Part shown: positions 22,892 through 34,922 of the stretch, one piece after another
Position numbering within the stretch: position 1 is the first letter of the stretch
How the letters are laid out: each line of letters begins with the position of its first letter
NCBI GenBank assembly: GCA_010094045.1
Contig: ML986736.1
Span: 1-64,000, forward strand
Direction of reading: 5' to 3'
Origin: Lojkania enalia
Lineage: Eukaryota > Ascomycota > Dothideomycetes > Pleosporales
DNA: 64,000 nucleotides
Notes under the pieces: generated by a model
Seen by the model: the letters and a program-made list of their open reading frames with translations, nothing else
Databases searched by the model: none
Told to the model about the DNA's origin: nothing
Position numbers and translations under genes: made by a program

Positions 22892-25666
22892 ATGCCGCCT
22901 ACCCCGCCATCAACCGCATCATCGTCCAGTGCAGGTCAGTCGCCACCAGATCCGCAGTTTAGAGTCGTGCGGAAGCGGAACAGGGTGCCGCTTTCGTGTG
23001 GGCCCTGTAGGCACAGGAAGTAAGCCGGAACTCCTCATCCCCGATCGACGTTGAGCATTAGATACTGATCATGGCTATGCAGGCTGAAATGCAATCGCGG
23101 TCATCCCTGTGACAACTGCACCAAACGGGGAGACACGGGATCATGTACGTACGCAACTCCGGGCGGTCGCAAGAAGAGCTCTTCCAGCACTGGCTCCGCC
23201 ACTTCTCCCGATGACATGCAAAATCGCATTGACCGTCTAGAAGGACTAGTTCTTTCATTGATGACCAATGGAGCCCAGAGTGCTGGACCAGCCGCGGCGC
23301 AGGCAGCCATCGCTAACAGCATGAGCAATGGCTCTGTCGACCACCCCTATGATATGTCCAACGGACCGGAGTCGATCAAAGAAGAGGATGAGGGCGAAGA
23401 GAGCGAGGTGGAACAGGTCGCAAAATCGATAGGTGTGATGAAGGTGGACAATAACAGGGCCGTGTTTGCATCGGAAGCCCATTGGTATGCAATTTTGGGC
23501 GAGGTATGTCCGGAAACTGAGGCCGTGTGGAATAATCTATCTAATAAACGACAGATATCGGAAGTTAAAAACTACTTCACGGAGCACAAGAAGCAGTACG
23601 ACGAGCAGCTGAAGCGATACAAGGCCAACCAACCAGACGAATACAGCCCCGGAACCGCATTCCTGTTTGGCGGTCAGAAGCCTTCATCGCACGCTGAGCT
23701 CCTCTCACGATTTCCGAACAAGTCGACCGCCGACATTCTCATATCCCGATACTTCAATACATATGATCCTGGAATCCACATTATACATGGACCAACGTTT
23801 CAGAAACAGTACGACAAGCATTGGCTGAACCCGACGGAGTCGCCAGTAATCTGGCTTGGCCTGTGCTTTGCAATGATGTGCATAGCGCTTCAGTCTTATA
23901 GTCGGGCGGGCGACGAACCTCCAGAATATCGGGGCAAGTCTTGGGAGATGTCGAGTGAGTATCGAAGTTTGACAGCACAGTGTCTCGTCATGGCAGACAT
24001 TACGCAGCCCATTACAAATATGTTGGAGACCATGATTCTTCACGTATATGCCGACTACGCTCGTAGCAGAGATGCTGAGGCAGGCATTCTCATTAGCACT
24101 GGGATCATCGTACGACTTGCTATGAGGATGGGATTACATCGTGATTCTGCTCCCTACCCGGGCATAACAATATTCCAGGGAGAGATGCGACGGAGAGTCT
24201 GGGCAGTGATTCGCTCATTCGATCTTTTATTTTCAGCGCAGGCCGGGCTTCCTCCAATCGTTCGACCGCGAGACACTAATACCGATGTTCCTAGGAATAT
24301 CTACGACGATGAGCTGTTTGAGGATATGAAGGTCCTGCCGGCATCACGGCCCGAGACTGAAGCCACCCCAACGCTGTTCTTGATCAACCGGACACGGCTG
24401 ATTTACAAGTTGGGCGAGGCCGTCGAGATTACCGATTCGCTGACTTGCTCATCGTACGAGGAAATTATGAAGCTAGATCAAGAAACCAGAGCGCTACACG
24501 AGAAAGTCGCGCCCCACCTCAAGCTACGTTCGATGGACGAGTCGGCGCGGGACCCATCGACGCTTATCATGCAGAGGTTTACACTCGACTTGCTCTATCA
24601 TAAGATAATATGCGTCCTGCACCGCAAGTTCCTTGCGGCGTCTCGAGTCCACTCACGATTCACGTATTCAAGGCGAGCATGCATCGATTCGTCCATGATC
24701 ATGTTGCAGCACCAGGCGACTTTGCATCGCGAATGCCAGCTTGGCGGACGATTACGGAGCGTGAAATGGTTCATTTCATCGCTTACGACGGTCGACTTTT
24801 TGTTGTCTGCCATGATTGTGGCGTCCGATCTTTACCACAGTGCACGAGTCGAGCGACAAGGAAGGTCACCGCCCGCAGAAGGATATGTTTTCGCTCCTAA
24901 TCGGAGAGACGAGATGCTGGCCGCTATTGATACAGCTGTGGGTATCTGGGATGGTCTCAAGGACCATTCGATGGAAGCTTACAAAGCACACGCTACGCTC
25001 AGTGTCATGCTGAACCAGTTGACGCAACACCAGGCTATGAGGCAAGCACAGCAGAGCTTCCCGGTAGCCGCATCTTCATCACTCACGGGCACAAATCCTA
25101 TGGATGACGCGAACGTAGCGCCCGAGCATTCCGCAGCCATGACGTTGGGCATGCTGAGCACAGGTGGTTTGACGCCCAACTCGGCCAACATTTTCGACAC
25201 GCGATATCCTGCATCCATGGCCAATCTGCTCAACGACCCCATGGCACAGACGCAGTCAACAGGACTGACTCCGCAGTATAGTGGAGGCGTCACGACTGGC
25301 CCTGAGAATGCGCCGAGTCCGTTTTCGAATCTCTTTGGCGCGAACGTTGGATTCCAGAACATCGATCTGCCGAGTACGAGCAGTATCGATTGGGTAGGTC
25401 GTGCTCTTGGTAGGAACAGGGTTGCAAGCTAACAGTGATAGGACGCATGGGACTCGTACATCCAAGGCCCGACCATGGACGCCACAAACTCATTCTTCCC
25501 AATGGATCTCGGCTCAATACCAATGCAGACGGATGGCACGGGCGGCGTGAACGGCCTACCAACAAGTCAGGGCCAGAGTCCGCAGAATGCTTTCACGGGA
25601 AATAGCGATGTGAATGGGGGAGTGTTTATGGGGGTGAGCACGCCTCCGAGTAATGCGCTTACCTAA
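22892..25666 (+). CDS. Zn(II)2Cys6 fungal-specific transcription factor, 3 exons, 887 aa
   Basis: Exons 22892-23019, 23083-25393 and 25442-25666; introns of 63 bp (GTAAGC..GCAG) and 48 bp (GTAGGT..CTAACAGTGATAG). All junctions keep frame, and the start context is TCACCATGC. The first intron splits the zinc cluster: C36-x2-C39-x6-C46-x5-C52-x2-C55-x8-C64, with basic residues between Cys 2 and 3 (RHRKLK). A short leucine-spaced segment (MQNRIDRLEGLVLSLM, 88-103) follows, a likely dimerisation coil. The middle contains the fungal transcription factor domain (ISRYFNTYDPGIHIIHGPTF; RLAMRMGLHRD; RRRVWAVIRSFDLLFSAQAG). The C-terminus is Ser/Gly/Asn-rich, typical of activation regions. It is a nuclear regulator; its targets cannot be read from the sequence. 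Confidence 0.93.
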
Positions 25667-27097
25667 GGTTAATGGTATGTAGGCCGACGCGCAGCCGGCT
25701 CCGGTACAAGGTTATTCGATGGGATTTAAGATACCAAAGACTGAGTAGGTACGATTATGTGATGGTGGCTATGTCACGAATTGAATAGGAGGGCGCCCGG
25801 CGTAATACGGCACGAGGGAGGAGTGTATCAAAAGGACGCTCTTTGTAGCAGTATTTAGCGAGAGGGCATTCTACGGCTGGATCTATGGTCGAGTAGATGT
25901 GTATGTAAGTGTAGGGTTTGTTTCATGTATGCGGGACTCACGGGCTAAAAGTGACCACCTCTCCGCTGTGGGCATATGAGTATATTGAGCATCAATGAAC
26001 CCTTCTCCCCAAACGCCATTCTCAAAGCATGCCTCTACTAGCGTGACGCTATTCTACAAGTAGCGCGGACATTGCCTGGCCCTCTTACTCATCGCTGTCG
26101 CCACTCGATCATCTGGATATTATTGATCTCCAGGAACGCGCCAGGTTCGTCTCGAGCAAGCCTCAGGCCGGCCCTCGCCCCTCACCCCTCACCCGTGCGC
26201 GCCCCACTCTTTCGTATAGAACGTGCTGACTAAGCCTACCTTGGCCGTCTCGCGGTGGGGCTCTGCCGCGGTTGATTCTTGAGACGACTGAATCGCAAGG
26301 GCTGAGAAAGAGTCGCTGGCGGCGTGCTTGTAAGGCTAGATTGAGGAATAGGCTGATACTTGTTGGGGAATTTTCCCATTATCTCACCCGAATAATGTGC
26401 GATAATTAGTTATTTGCTCCAGTTGGACGAGGGATTTTAGGAATTGCCAAATTGGGAAAGGTTTGGTGCCAAGGATCTCGTGATTGGATGAAATTGGGTA
26501 GCCTGCTGCTCTCGCTGCGGATGTTCAAGAGCTCCTCTACTCGTTTCAAGGCAGGCCTTGCCATTGCTGCATCAGCCCTAATATCCTCTTTCTACCCCTT
26601 CATATTATTTATCCAACACAGGAATCTAATATTCCGGAATCCTAGCATCCTGACATCCTAGCATCCTGGCATCTTGGCATCCTAGTATCTTAGAATCCTA
26701 GTATCCCGATCAAGCTTCAGCCGCAACCTCAGGCACCAGGCGGGGCTCGCCAAGTTGTATCCTGCCCGCCAATCGTGCCTGCAAATCAACCCTCCGACGT
26801 CATCGCAGCGTCCGAGCTGACAGCCAGTCGGCGGTTTGTTGGCCCGCGGATTTTCCTGTATTTGTCCTTACTCTAGCCCGAGGCTATCGTGCAGGCGAGG
26901 GATGAGGGGCCAGCTTGTTGTACCACGTATACATATCTAGATACTAAGGTGCGGGACGCGCAGCTTCGAGGTCCACCGTTCAGCCTCAGCCTCAACCCCG
27001 CCCCGCCCAGCCCAGCCCGACCCCTCCTCGGCCCTAGCCCGAATATCTAGCCATCCTCGCAACACCACCCAAAACCCGAATAGAATAAACGAGCAAA
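25667..27097. other. Intergenic stretch between the transcription factor and the 171-aa gene
   Basis: No gene seen. It contains C-rich promoter-like sequence (about 26160-26205, 26980-27040) and the minisatellite listed separately. Confidence 0.5.
26625..26710 (+). repeat. Short tandem repeat of about 9-10 bp (atcctagc-type unit)
   Basis: Imperfect head-to-tail copies of catcctagc / catcctggc / tatcttaga follow each other for about 80 bases. A local minisatellite in the promoter region of the next gene. Confidence 0.75.
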
Positions 27098-27709
27098 ATG
27101 CCTGCCGAACCACCCATCTCCCCGCCCACTGTCGATACGACAGCCTCCGAAAACGCGCCCGCAACCGCAAATGAAACCGCAAACGAAATGGATAACCCCA
27201 TCAGCCCCGTCCACCGCTCCTCCTCCTTCCCGCACAAAACGTCCTCCGCTGCGCCCGTCCACGCTTTTATCGAGACGAGTACGCCCGCAATCAACGACGT
27301 AGCAGTCGAGATCGATGGGATCGAGAGAAGGGCGGGCGCCAACAGTACCGGGAATGGTGTTGTGAGTCCGGGGCTGGGCGAGGCCGAGGATGTCGACGAG
27401 GAGTTTCTGGGCGAGGGAAAGGGAGCAGGGAGGGCAGTTAGGGAGGTAAGATTTTCCTAATTCTACTATACATTTTGGTCTTTGAAATTTCGAAGAATGA
27501 GATTTATCCGGAGACGGAGGGTCGGAGCTGATGATCGCTAGAAACGAGCAGCGATGCTGGCGAACCGATCTAAGGACCCAGCCGTCCTGGTCGACTTACC
27601 CCAGGAACCGACGGCCGAGGAGGTCGAGGCTGCGAAGGCGATGGAGGGGACCGTTACACCGGCTGTGCCGGCACGGGAGTTTGAGGGAGCCGAGGACGGG
27701 AAGCGGTGA
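27098..27709 (+). CDS. Small hydrophilic protein of 171 aa, 2 exons, unknown function
   Basis: Exons 27098-27445 and 27542-27709 around a 96-bp intron (donor GTAAGA, branch-like gctgat, acceptor GCTAG); the frame is kept. The N-terminal half is low-complexity (Pro/Ser/Thr/Ala/Asn) with an SPVHRSSSFPHK segment that looks like a phosphorylation site cluster. The C-terminal exon encodes KRAAMLANRSKDPAVLVDLP, then QEPTAEEVEAAKA, a compact charged block likely to be the conserved part. No signal peptide or membrane segment. I recall similar short proteins in other ascomycetes but know no function, so none is assigned. Confidence 0.7.
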
Positions 27710-28282
27710 TGCTACATTTTACAGCGCAAGGGCGACGGGAAGTCGAACGATGGTTTCGGATCATCGATGTGATTGGGCGACTTTGGAGTTGAGAGACCTG
27801 GGATTGTTATTATTTTTTTTTCTTCCATGTCAGGGTTGCGAAATATTTGGATGCTGAGGAATGAAGCATGATATCCCCGCATAGTTCACTCCCTCCTTCC
27901 CTTTTTGAATTGTTTGGTTCGGCTCTGCTCCCGGATAAGGGTGATGGCATGGAAGGACGGCCCGCGCCGAGGCTGTTCATTCCTCCACATGACATACTAT
28001 ATATATTATCCCAAACTGCCCCAGTCAAGTCGAGGTCGCGTCAAGAGCACCAAGAGTATCAAGATGACTAACTTGCCTATCCCAGTTTCGATATTCTACT
28101 CGCTGTTTTGTTCTTACCAAATTTCTCAGCTTCGATGTTTTGCTTCAAGTTTTCCTCTGCTAAGTTCCCTATGTAATCTACGTTTCTGTCCTACAGAGTC
28201 GCTATTAAATATTCTCCTTCCCACTTCCCCCTGGCTGCCATCTGAGAAAAGCAACATTCGTCGCTGACTAACACACCCTTAG
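27710..28282. other. Region before the exon-array gene; probable 5' exon unresolved
   Basis: An ATG in good context (ATCAAGATGAC, 28064) opens a frame that could be the first exon of the downstream gene, but no donor site joins it in phase 0 to the exon at 28283 convincingly. The donor near CCAGTTTCG is weak. The true start and signal peptide remain unplaced. Confidence 0.4.
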
Positions 28283-31200
28283 ATCTGTGGTCAAAAAGGC
28301 ACGACGACATGCAATCACTACAAGACTCAGAGCTACGCCCTGCTATCCGGCGCCGACAGCGGCTACGCCTCGCTCGCCACCATCCTAGACTTCTGCTCTA
28401 ATACTTGTAAATCTGATTTGCAGTGCAACAGCTTTTCGTATGAGACGGGAACTACGTTTGCTACCTGTTACTTCTCGACAAACGCTCTGTACGTTTTTGT
28501 GTCCTATATTCCTCCATCCTCCCTACCATACAAAACTTTATGAACTCAACTCCAAGAATGGACTTGCATGATTAATACTGTGCAGGTTGACCGGTTCCCC
28601 TTGCTTCACAGCAAATTCGACATCTACGCGGCTCTTCTGGGACACCTCGTGCTCGGCGCTGCCAGCCTACAGTCCCTTGACCATAAATTCCGCAGTGACG
28701 ATTTACTCGACAGAGACTGCGCTAAGTACCTTCACCACAACAGATACTATTTCCTCCACAATTAGCTATACAAGTACGAGCACCGCCATCCATGCCCAAG
28801 CTACGACAACCACCGTCACAGAATCCGTGCCGCAGCCTTATACGGTTGAGGTTGCTGGAGCGACAAGTACGAGTACAGAGGTAGGGCGGTTTCCTTTCCT
28901 TTCGCCTTTGTTTTCGTTTTCCTCTGATTGATTGCTTATGAGGAGTTGAGAAGTCAGCGCTGAAGATGATGAATAGACTGTTACCCAGGACGCAGAAATT
29001 TCATCCGTTACCGTGACGCGGCTGCAAAATGTTACCATGACGGAGAGGCTGAATGTGACGGCGAGAGAGGTGAGTTTGGCCTTAAATACTTTGAACAGCT
29101 GACGAGTTTCTTCCTGGCTTCGGGGGCGCTTTTTGGGGTGGATGTGCTGACATCGGTAGACGACGACTTCGATATCTACCATTACCCAGAATGCGACGGC
29201 GCTTACTACAGTAGTGAGTCCGAGAGCTTTGTTGATCCCCGGTTTATCATGTTTTTCCGAGCTTGAGAGATGTACTGATGGAAATTTCTTCTCGTACGGA
29301 TAGACAGAGATTTCGGCCTTGACGGTTTTCCGGAACGCGACAACTGTTGCTACGATGGTGGGTTACTTTTCCTGCGCCGATTGTGGCCAGTTTTGTATTT
29401 TGGAAGGTGGTTTGCTAACTCGACATGAACAGACAGAGACGGAAACTTCAGTTTCAACACTTGTCCAGAACGCCACATCAACCGCTACAATGGTGGGTTA
29501 GGAGATTGTTGATCCTAACATTTGAAAACTGCAGCGCGATACGCTAACAAATCTTCACGTAAGTAGACAGAAACTTCGATATTCACTAATATCCAGAATG
29601 CTACAGCAGTTTCCACAGCGGTACGTGGAGAGTCAGGCACTTGATGCTTTCGGGGAGGGGTGCTAATTTATGTAGACCGAGGTTTCAATTTCGACCTTAT
29701 TCCGAAACGGGACGACGGTATGTTAGATCCGGCTGTTCCTGACCGGTGTTCAGTGCATTTTTGCTTATTAGCTTTTGCTCCGACAGATCGAGATGTCCGT
29801 TTCTACCTTGTACTGGAATTCCACGCGTCTTTCTACCGTAGTATGTAGCTCCCTTTTCCCTTTTTCCTTTTCCCTTTTCCTCCCATCAAAACTTTCTACA
29901 TTCCCTTTGCTCATCTTCGCTATGTGGTTTGGAAAACATGCTCTGACCATTTGAATATGACCACGTGAGGTGCCATTGTTAAGCTTTGAACGAGCCTTCT
30001 CGTCTAAATATAGTCCTACTCCATTATAGGAGCGCGCTAACTCGATTCAATATAATAGATCCAAACTATTTCAGAAATATCAACCGCCCAAGTCACGTTA
30101 GCGCCGTCAACCAGCTATATTGCGCTGAATGGTCCTACTTCGACGAGCTATATAACATTGAATAATTACACTTCGACCAAGTATATCACATTAGATGGTC
30201 CTGTCTTGACAAGTTACATAACGTTGAATAGTTCCGTTCCGACTATCATTGAGAAAGAGGCAAGTAGCCCTTGTGAGATACTAGCAGGAGAGCGGCAGTT
30301 TGTCCTAAGCTAGGCTATATTGTACCTATGCTAATTTAATAGTCCCATAACAGACTGAGACGTCGATCAGAACAGAGGTATGAAGCCAACCTTATTTGCA
30401 TCATTTGCCTCCCTAAAGGTCTGGGCGTACTTTGTGTGCTGCCAATAAGCACACGAACCAGATTTAGACGCTGAACCAAGATATTATTGCAGTATTTAGA
30501 CAGGCCATATTTTTAGTGAGATAGTATGCTAACGCACGCTCAATGTGATAGGTTCGAAACATTCCAACAATATTAACCATCTCGATGCTCCAGAACGCAT
30601 CTAAAATAACCCTCGACCCGTCAACTTCATATATAACCATGAACCAATCAACTTCTTACATAACTCTAAGACCTGCAACGGTGACAGCGACACAAATGAA
30701 GTCAACCACAATCGATAGAACGCTTGGATCTGAAGTGACTTGGTACATCACGTTAAATGGATCTACTTCATACATCACATTAAATGCTTCAATATCTTGC
30801 ATCACCTTACCGCCCGAGACGATAACTTCAACTAAAATTGACGTATCTACTATTGAAATGACACTTGAACCTCAGACAATTACGACGACCAGTATATCAA
30901 CAATCGAGTGGAATCAAACGGTTGGAGCGACTTCCACGTCTTACATCACTCTAAATCAGACAGTTTCCTACGTCACAAATTATATGACGATAACTGAGTG
31001 CGTTTATTGATTATGAGGTTCTTAGCACAATAATCTGACGGTGACATAGGACACCTGAGCGCGAGACCGTTACGGAGCAGCAGACCGCGACGTCCACAGT
31101 TGAAATTACTCTCGATCCCGTGACTATCATGGAAAAAGAGGTATGGTGCTCCCTCTTCTCGAATTTTGTGCTGCTCATATCGCTTGCATGCATTGCTGAT

Positions 31201-32798
31201 CGAGGCGTAAACGAGCAATTTTTGTGCGAAGAAAGAGCTTAAGTCTTATATGCTTCCTACTTTTCGAATTGGCAAGACGTGGACTAATAATATATTATTA
31301 TATTAGACCGATACATCCTATATTACCGAATCATACACGAACATACAAGTAAGCGTTTCCTTTGTTGAAATGGCGCATAACATATAACAACTATACACTA
31401 TCCCTTCAATGCGTTACTACCTACACGGCCTCTCCATTTTTGTGTGGTACAAAAAACGAATTGCGGTATGCGTAGAAACAGCGTGTCTACTTCCGCCTAG
31501 CATCCTTCGCGCCCGTTAATTTATCTTGCTTTTCGCTAATTTCTGCAAAAATAGCTTGAGACGGTTTACGACACAACTACGGTCATCACGGAAGGGCCAA
31601 CTGTTACAGAGGTACAATGGAATGCCTTGTTATTTGCCTATCTGAATCCTGCTTATGATAATGCATAGATAAAGTCTGAAACGATCTACAACATTTTCAC
31701 AGAAAATGGACCAACAACTACAGAGGTTGGTGGACCTCCCTTGCAACACTAGAAAGGAAGTCACGGAGAGGTTTGGGAAAAAAATGAATCCAGTTTCCCT
31801 TACTCAGCGTTATGATTTTAATTGCTTGGTAGGATTCTGCTGACATTGATGCCATTAAATAGTTAGAAACAGTTTACAACACTTTCACGGAAGATGGACC
31901 AACGAAAACGGAGGTGCGTGGACCCCCTTGCAAAACCGAAATAGAATTTATCGCGAGGTTTCGCAAGAGATGATTCAAAACGCATTCGGCGTGGACCAAG
32001 AATTCATTCTTCCCGACTTAGTGTTACCTAATTACCTACAAGTTCCTTTAGTAGAACGGTCGCTGACCTGACTCCCATTCTAGACGGAGACCTCATGGTC
32101 CACGGAAACAGAAAGAACGGTATGTGGTCGCCTTTTCTTTCCCTAAGCCTCCCCTTTATCCATCTTGAAACCTGCTTGACCAACTAAATATATAGACCGA
32201 GACCGAATATTTTCCAACACTAGAATATATCACAGCAACAGAAACAAGCACTCGAGTGGTCTATATCACGGAGACAACGACTTCAGAACAAAAAACGATT
32301 GTAGAAACTTCTGTGTCCATAGAAGAAGTCTTTATAACTTTGGATCCGGAAACTGTGACCCTGGTCCCACAAATAATAACTCTTGACAAAAAATTTACAG
32401 AGGTATATACAGCACCCTAACACACCGTGTCCTACCTTTGAAAAACTCGCCAATGCCTCTAGACCACTACAATTTCTCTCGCCCGGCTCACGCTCACTTC
32501 GACCGCCACTTCGAGCTTGACTTCCGTTCGCACCCTAACATCTCCTTCAACAACAACCCGCACAATTACTAGCGAAATGCCCGTCTTCCGCTTCATAACC
32601 ACATCGCAGGCTTCCCCGTTCTTAGTCACCCGCACTTCGATAACAACGCATACTGTTATCTCACCTAGCCTGGTCACGAGGACGGAGACAACAATTAGCC
32701 GTGTTACCACGACGAGGCCGATCACAACGGTAAGTACGACATTGCTAACTCGGGCTTTTGTTAGTACGAGGTTTGTTACGAGAACGGTGAGGGCTTAG
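28283..32798 (+). CDS. Exon-array gene: Ser/Thr-rich, glycosylation-rich surface-type protein (at least 20 coding exons, 819 aa seen)
   Basis: Exons read as 28283-28488, 28586-28880, 28977-29069, 29160-29213, 29304-29357, 29433-29492, 29567-29620, 29676-29717, 29787-29840, 30059-30259, 30354-30377, 30552-30997, 31050-31140, 31307-31348, 31555-31611, 31669-31725, 31863-31913, 32084-32119, 32196-32402 and 32463-32798. All junctions keep frame. The first exon has a Cys-rich apple/PAN-like stretch (CGQKGTTTCNHY, CSNTCKSDLQCNSFSYE, ATCYF). Then come Thr/Ser-rich modules of three kinds: 14-20-residue units like TETSIFTNIQNAT, one per exon; TSYITLN repeats; and ETVYNTFTEDGPT units. N-x-T sequons are frequent. 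Nearly all modular exons are phase 0-0, so whole exons can be gained or lost without shifting frame. No GPI-type tail is seen. Probably a secreted or wall-associated mucin-like protein (inference). The 5' exon is unplaced. Confidence 0.75.
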
Positions 32799-33416
32799 GA
32801 GGCGGATTCTAGGCTGGGGGATTAAAGGCAAATGGAATGGGAGATTTGAATTGCGGATAACGATTTTATTTCCAAGGGGCGGCGCGAAGAACGGCGGTAT
32901 ATTGGGCTCGGGGTCGGAGGCTGCAGCGAATAGTTTTGGGGCTGAGTGTCTTGCTAGTTTAAATTTGGAATGGTATTTTGTGTTTTAAGAAAAAGTGGGG
33001 TATAATTTGCATTGATTGTACCTTGACAGATCTAGCGGTAATAGAATGGGAAAGTGGATTAAAGATAAAGAGGGTACGTTATAAGATTTATAGCTACGGT
33101 AATCTAGCCAGAATAAGTCTTAGACTTTTCGTTTCACGTCGTCGGTACTCAACTTCATTCTCATTCTAATCTTCATTGTCGGCGGCCACACCACCTGTGG
33201 CCAGCCGCCCACGCGTATCGATCGTCAGCGAGTTCTCCGTACATATTCCCAGCCTGCTAGACCGCTCGTGCAGCCTATCCATCCATTCAGCCTGGCCACC
33301 CACACGTCATTTTCGGCCTGCCGCTCGCACGCATCAAACTGGCGCTATCTGTCGACAACGCCCATCTTCTTCAGGTGCGTGCGCTCGGCTAACCAGGGCT
33401 TCTACTCGTCCTCGCG
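32799..33416. other. Intergenic stretch
   Basis: No gene seen. The right half, rich in C and with CACCC motifs, is probably the promoter and leader of the FAD oxidoreductase gene. Confidence 0.5.
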
Positions 33417-34922
33417 ATGACACCGCACGAAGAAGTGGTTGCCCACATTTCAGCTGCAGTAGGGGCCTTCTTTAGCCGCAAGCAGTCGTTTCGCATCTTC
33501 CATGGGTCCACCAACAGCACTCGCCCCGCCCATGACAGCCGTGTTGTCGATATCACTGCGCTTTGCAATGTTCTGAAGGTTGACAGACAGTCCAGTACGG
33601 CAACTGTTGAACCAAATGTTCCCATGGACAAGCTCGTCCAGGCTACTCTTGCTCATGGCATGATTCCGCCAATTGTGATGGAGTTTCCGGGCATCACAGT
33701 GGGTGGAGGCTATGCTGGGTCTGCAGGCGAGAGCAGCTCTTTTAAATATGGATACTTTGATCAGACTTTAAGATCAGTTGAGATGGTTCTTGCGACCGGA
33801 GACGTCATCACGGCTTCCGAGTCTGAAAACGCTGATATATTCAAGGGAGCGGCTGGGGCTCTTGGGAGTTTAGGTATCACAACAAAGCTTGAACTAAGGC
33901 TTATCCCAGCCAAACGTTTCGTTAAGTTGATCTACCATCCATACTCGACCACGCATGACACGATCAAGGCTCTCCGACAGGCAACAGAGGACCTGGACAA
34001 CGATTACGTGGATGGTATCATGTTCTCTAACACTCATGGGGTCCTGATGACTGGCCAGTTGATTGATGATATTCCACCATCTGAGAGTCCGCAGACATTC
34101 AGTGGGCCATGGGATCCCTGGTTCTATCTAAATGCAATGGAAAAACCTCTTGAGAAACAATCTATCGACTATATACCAATAGCCGAGTACTTGTTCCGTT
34201 ATGATCGAGGCGGCTTCTGGGTCGGCAAACAGGCATTCAAATACTTCGGCTTTGTCCCATTCAATCGATTCACTCGGTGGCTCCTTAACGACTTCATGCA
34301 TACTCGGATGATGTACCGAGCGCTGCACGGAAGCAACATGTCTTTTGGAACAATGATCCACGACCTTTCCCTACCTTACGACACTGTGGAGGAGTTCATC
34401 GACTATACAACTCAGAAGCTTGGGATTTGGCCCCTATGGCTCTGCCCTCTGCGCGCCATGGATCCGCCAACTTTCCATCCTTGCGCCACTGGTCCCAAAC
34501 AAGGCGAAACACCCCAGCCAATGCTCAACATTGGCCTCTGGGGCGCGGCTTCGAAGGACATCGACGCCTTTATACGCCAGAACCGAGATTTAGAAGCCCG
34601 GCTCACAGAGCTGGGCGGTCGCAAGGTCCTGTACTCCCACGCCTACTACACGGAAGAAGAGTTTTGGCAACTATATGATCAGAAGTGGTACGATGCACTG
34701 AGGCAGCGCTACTCCGCCACTACTCTACCAACTGTGTATGACAAGGTGAAGGTCGACGTTACTCGGCAGATACAAGCTCGAAATTTACCTTGGGTTCGAA
34801 GACTAGCGTCGTCGTGGCCTTTTGCCGGATTTTTGGGGATATGGTGCGCAATTCGAAGCAAAGATTATTTTATTCATAGGCGGTTGAGCTGGATAAACTG
34901 GAAGTTAGGGAAGAAGTATTAA
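33417..34922 (+). CDS. FAD-binding oxidoreductase of the Delta24-sterol reductase (DHCR24/DIMINUTO) type, 501 aa
   Basis: Single exon. The start at 33417 is the first ATG of the frame (GCGATGAC). In animals and plants DHCR24-type enzymes reduce the C24 double bond of the sterol side chain with FAD. The N-terminal FAD (PCMH-type) domain is seen in FRIFHGSTNSTR (about 25-36), DITALCNVLKVD (45-56), ATVEPNVPMDKLV (62-74), PPIVMEFPGITVGGGYAGSA (84-103) and the run ending SSSFKYGYFDQT. Next are VEMVLATGDV and GAAGALGSLGITTKLELRL. The C-terminal part keeps family blocks such as GFWVGKQAFKYFG, PLWLCPLR and YYTEEEFW. Length fits the family. In fungi the substrate of such homologues is not settled, so the exact reaction is inference. 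There is no cluster of sterol genes around it. Confidence 0.88.
   Translation: MTPHEEVVAHISAAVGAFFSRKQSFRIFHGSTNSTRPAHDSRVVDITALCNVLKVDRQSSTATVEPNVPMDKLVQATLAHGMIPPIVMEFPGITVGGGYAGSAGESSSFKYGYFDQTLRSVEMVLATGDVITASESENADIFKGAAGALGSLGITTKLELRLIPAKRFVKLIYHPYSTTHDTIKALRQATEDLDNDYVDGIMFSNTHGVLMTGQLIDDIPPSESPQTFSGPWDPWFYLNAMEKPLEKQSIDYIPIAEYLFRYDRGGFWVGKQAFKYFGFVPFNRFTRWLLNDFMHTRMMYRALHGSNMSFGTMIHDLSLPYDTVEEFIDYTTQKLGIWPLWLCPLRAMDPPTFHPCATGPKQGETPQPMLNIGLWGAASKDIDAFIRQNRDLEARLTELGGRKVLYSHAYYTEEEFWQLYDQKWYDALRQRYSATTLPTVYDKVKVDVTRQIQARNLPWVRRLASSWPFAGFLGIWCAIRSKDYFIHRRLSWINWKLGKKY

Noticed and set aside
22474..23054. Plus-strand ORFs upstream of and overlapping the Zn2Cys6 start
   Set aside because: They begin at TTG or GTG rather than ATG, and one overlaps the zinc-cluster exon in another frame. 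No support as genes or as upstream ORFs.
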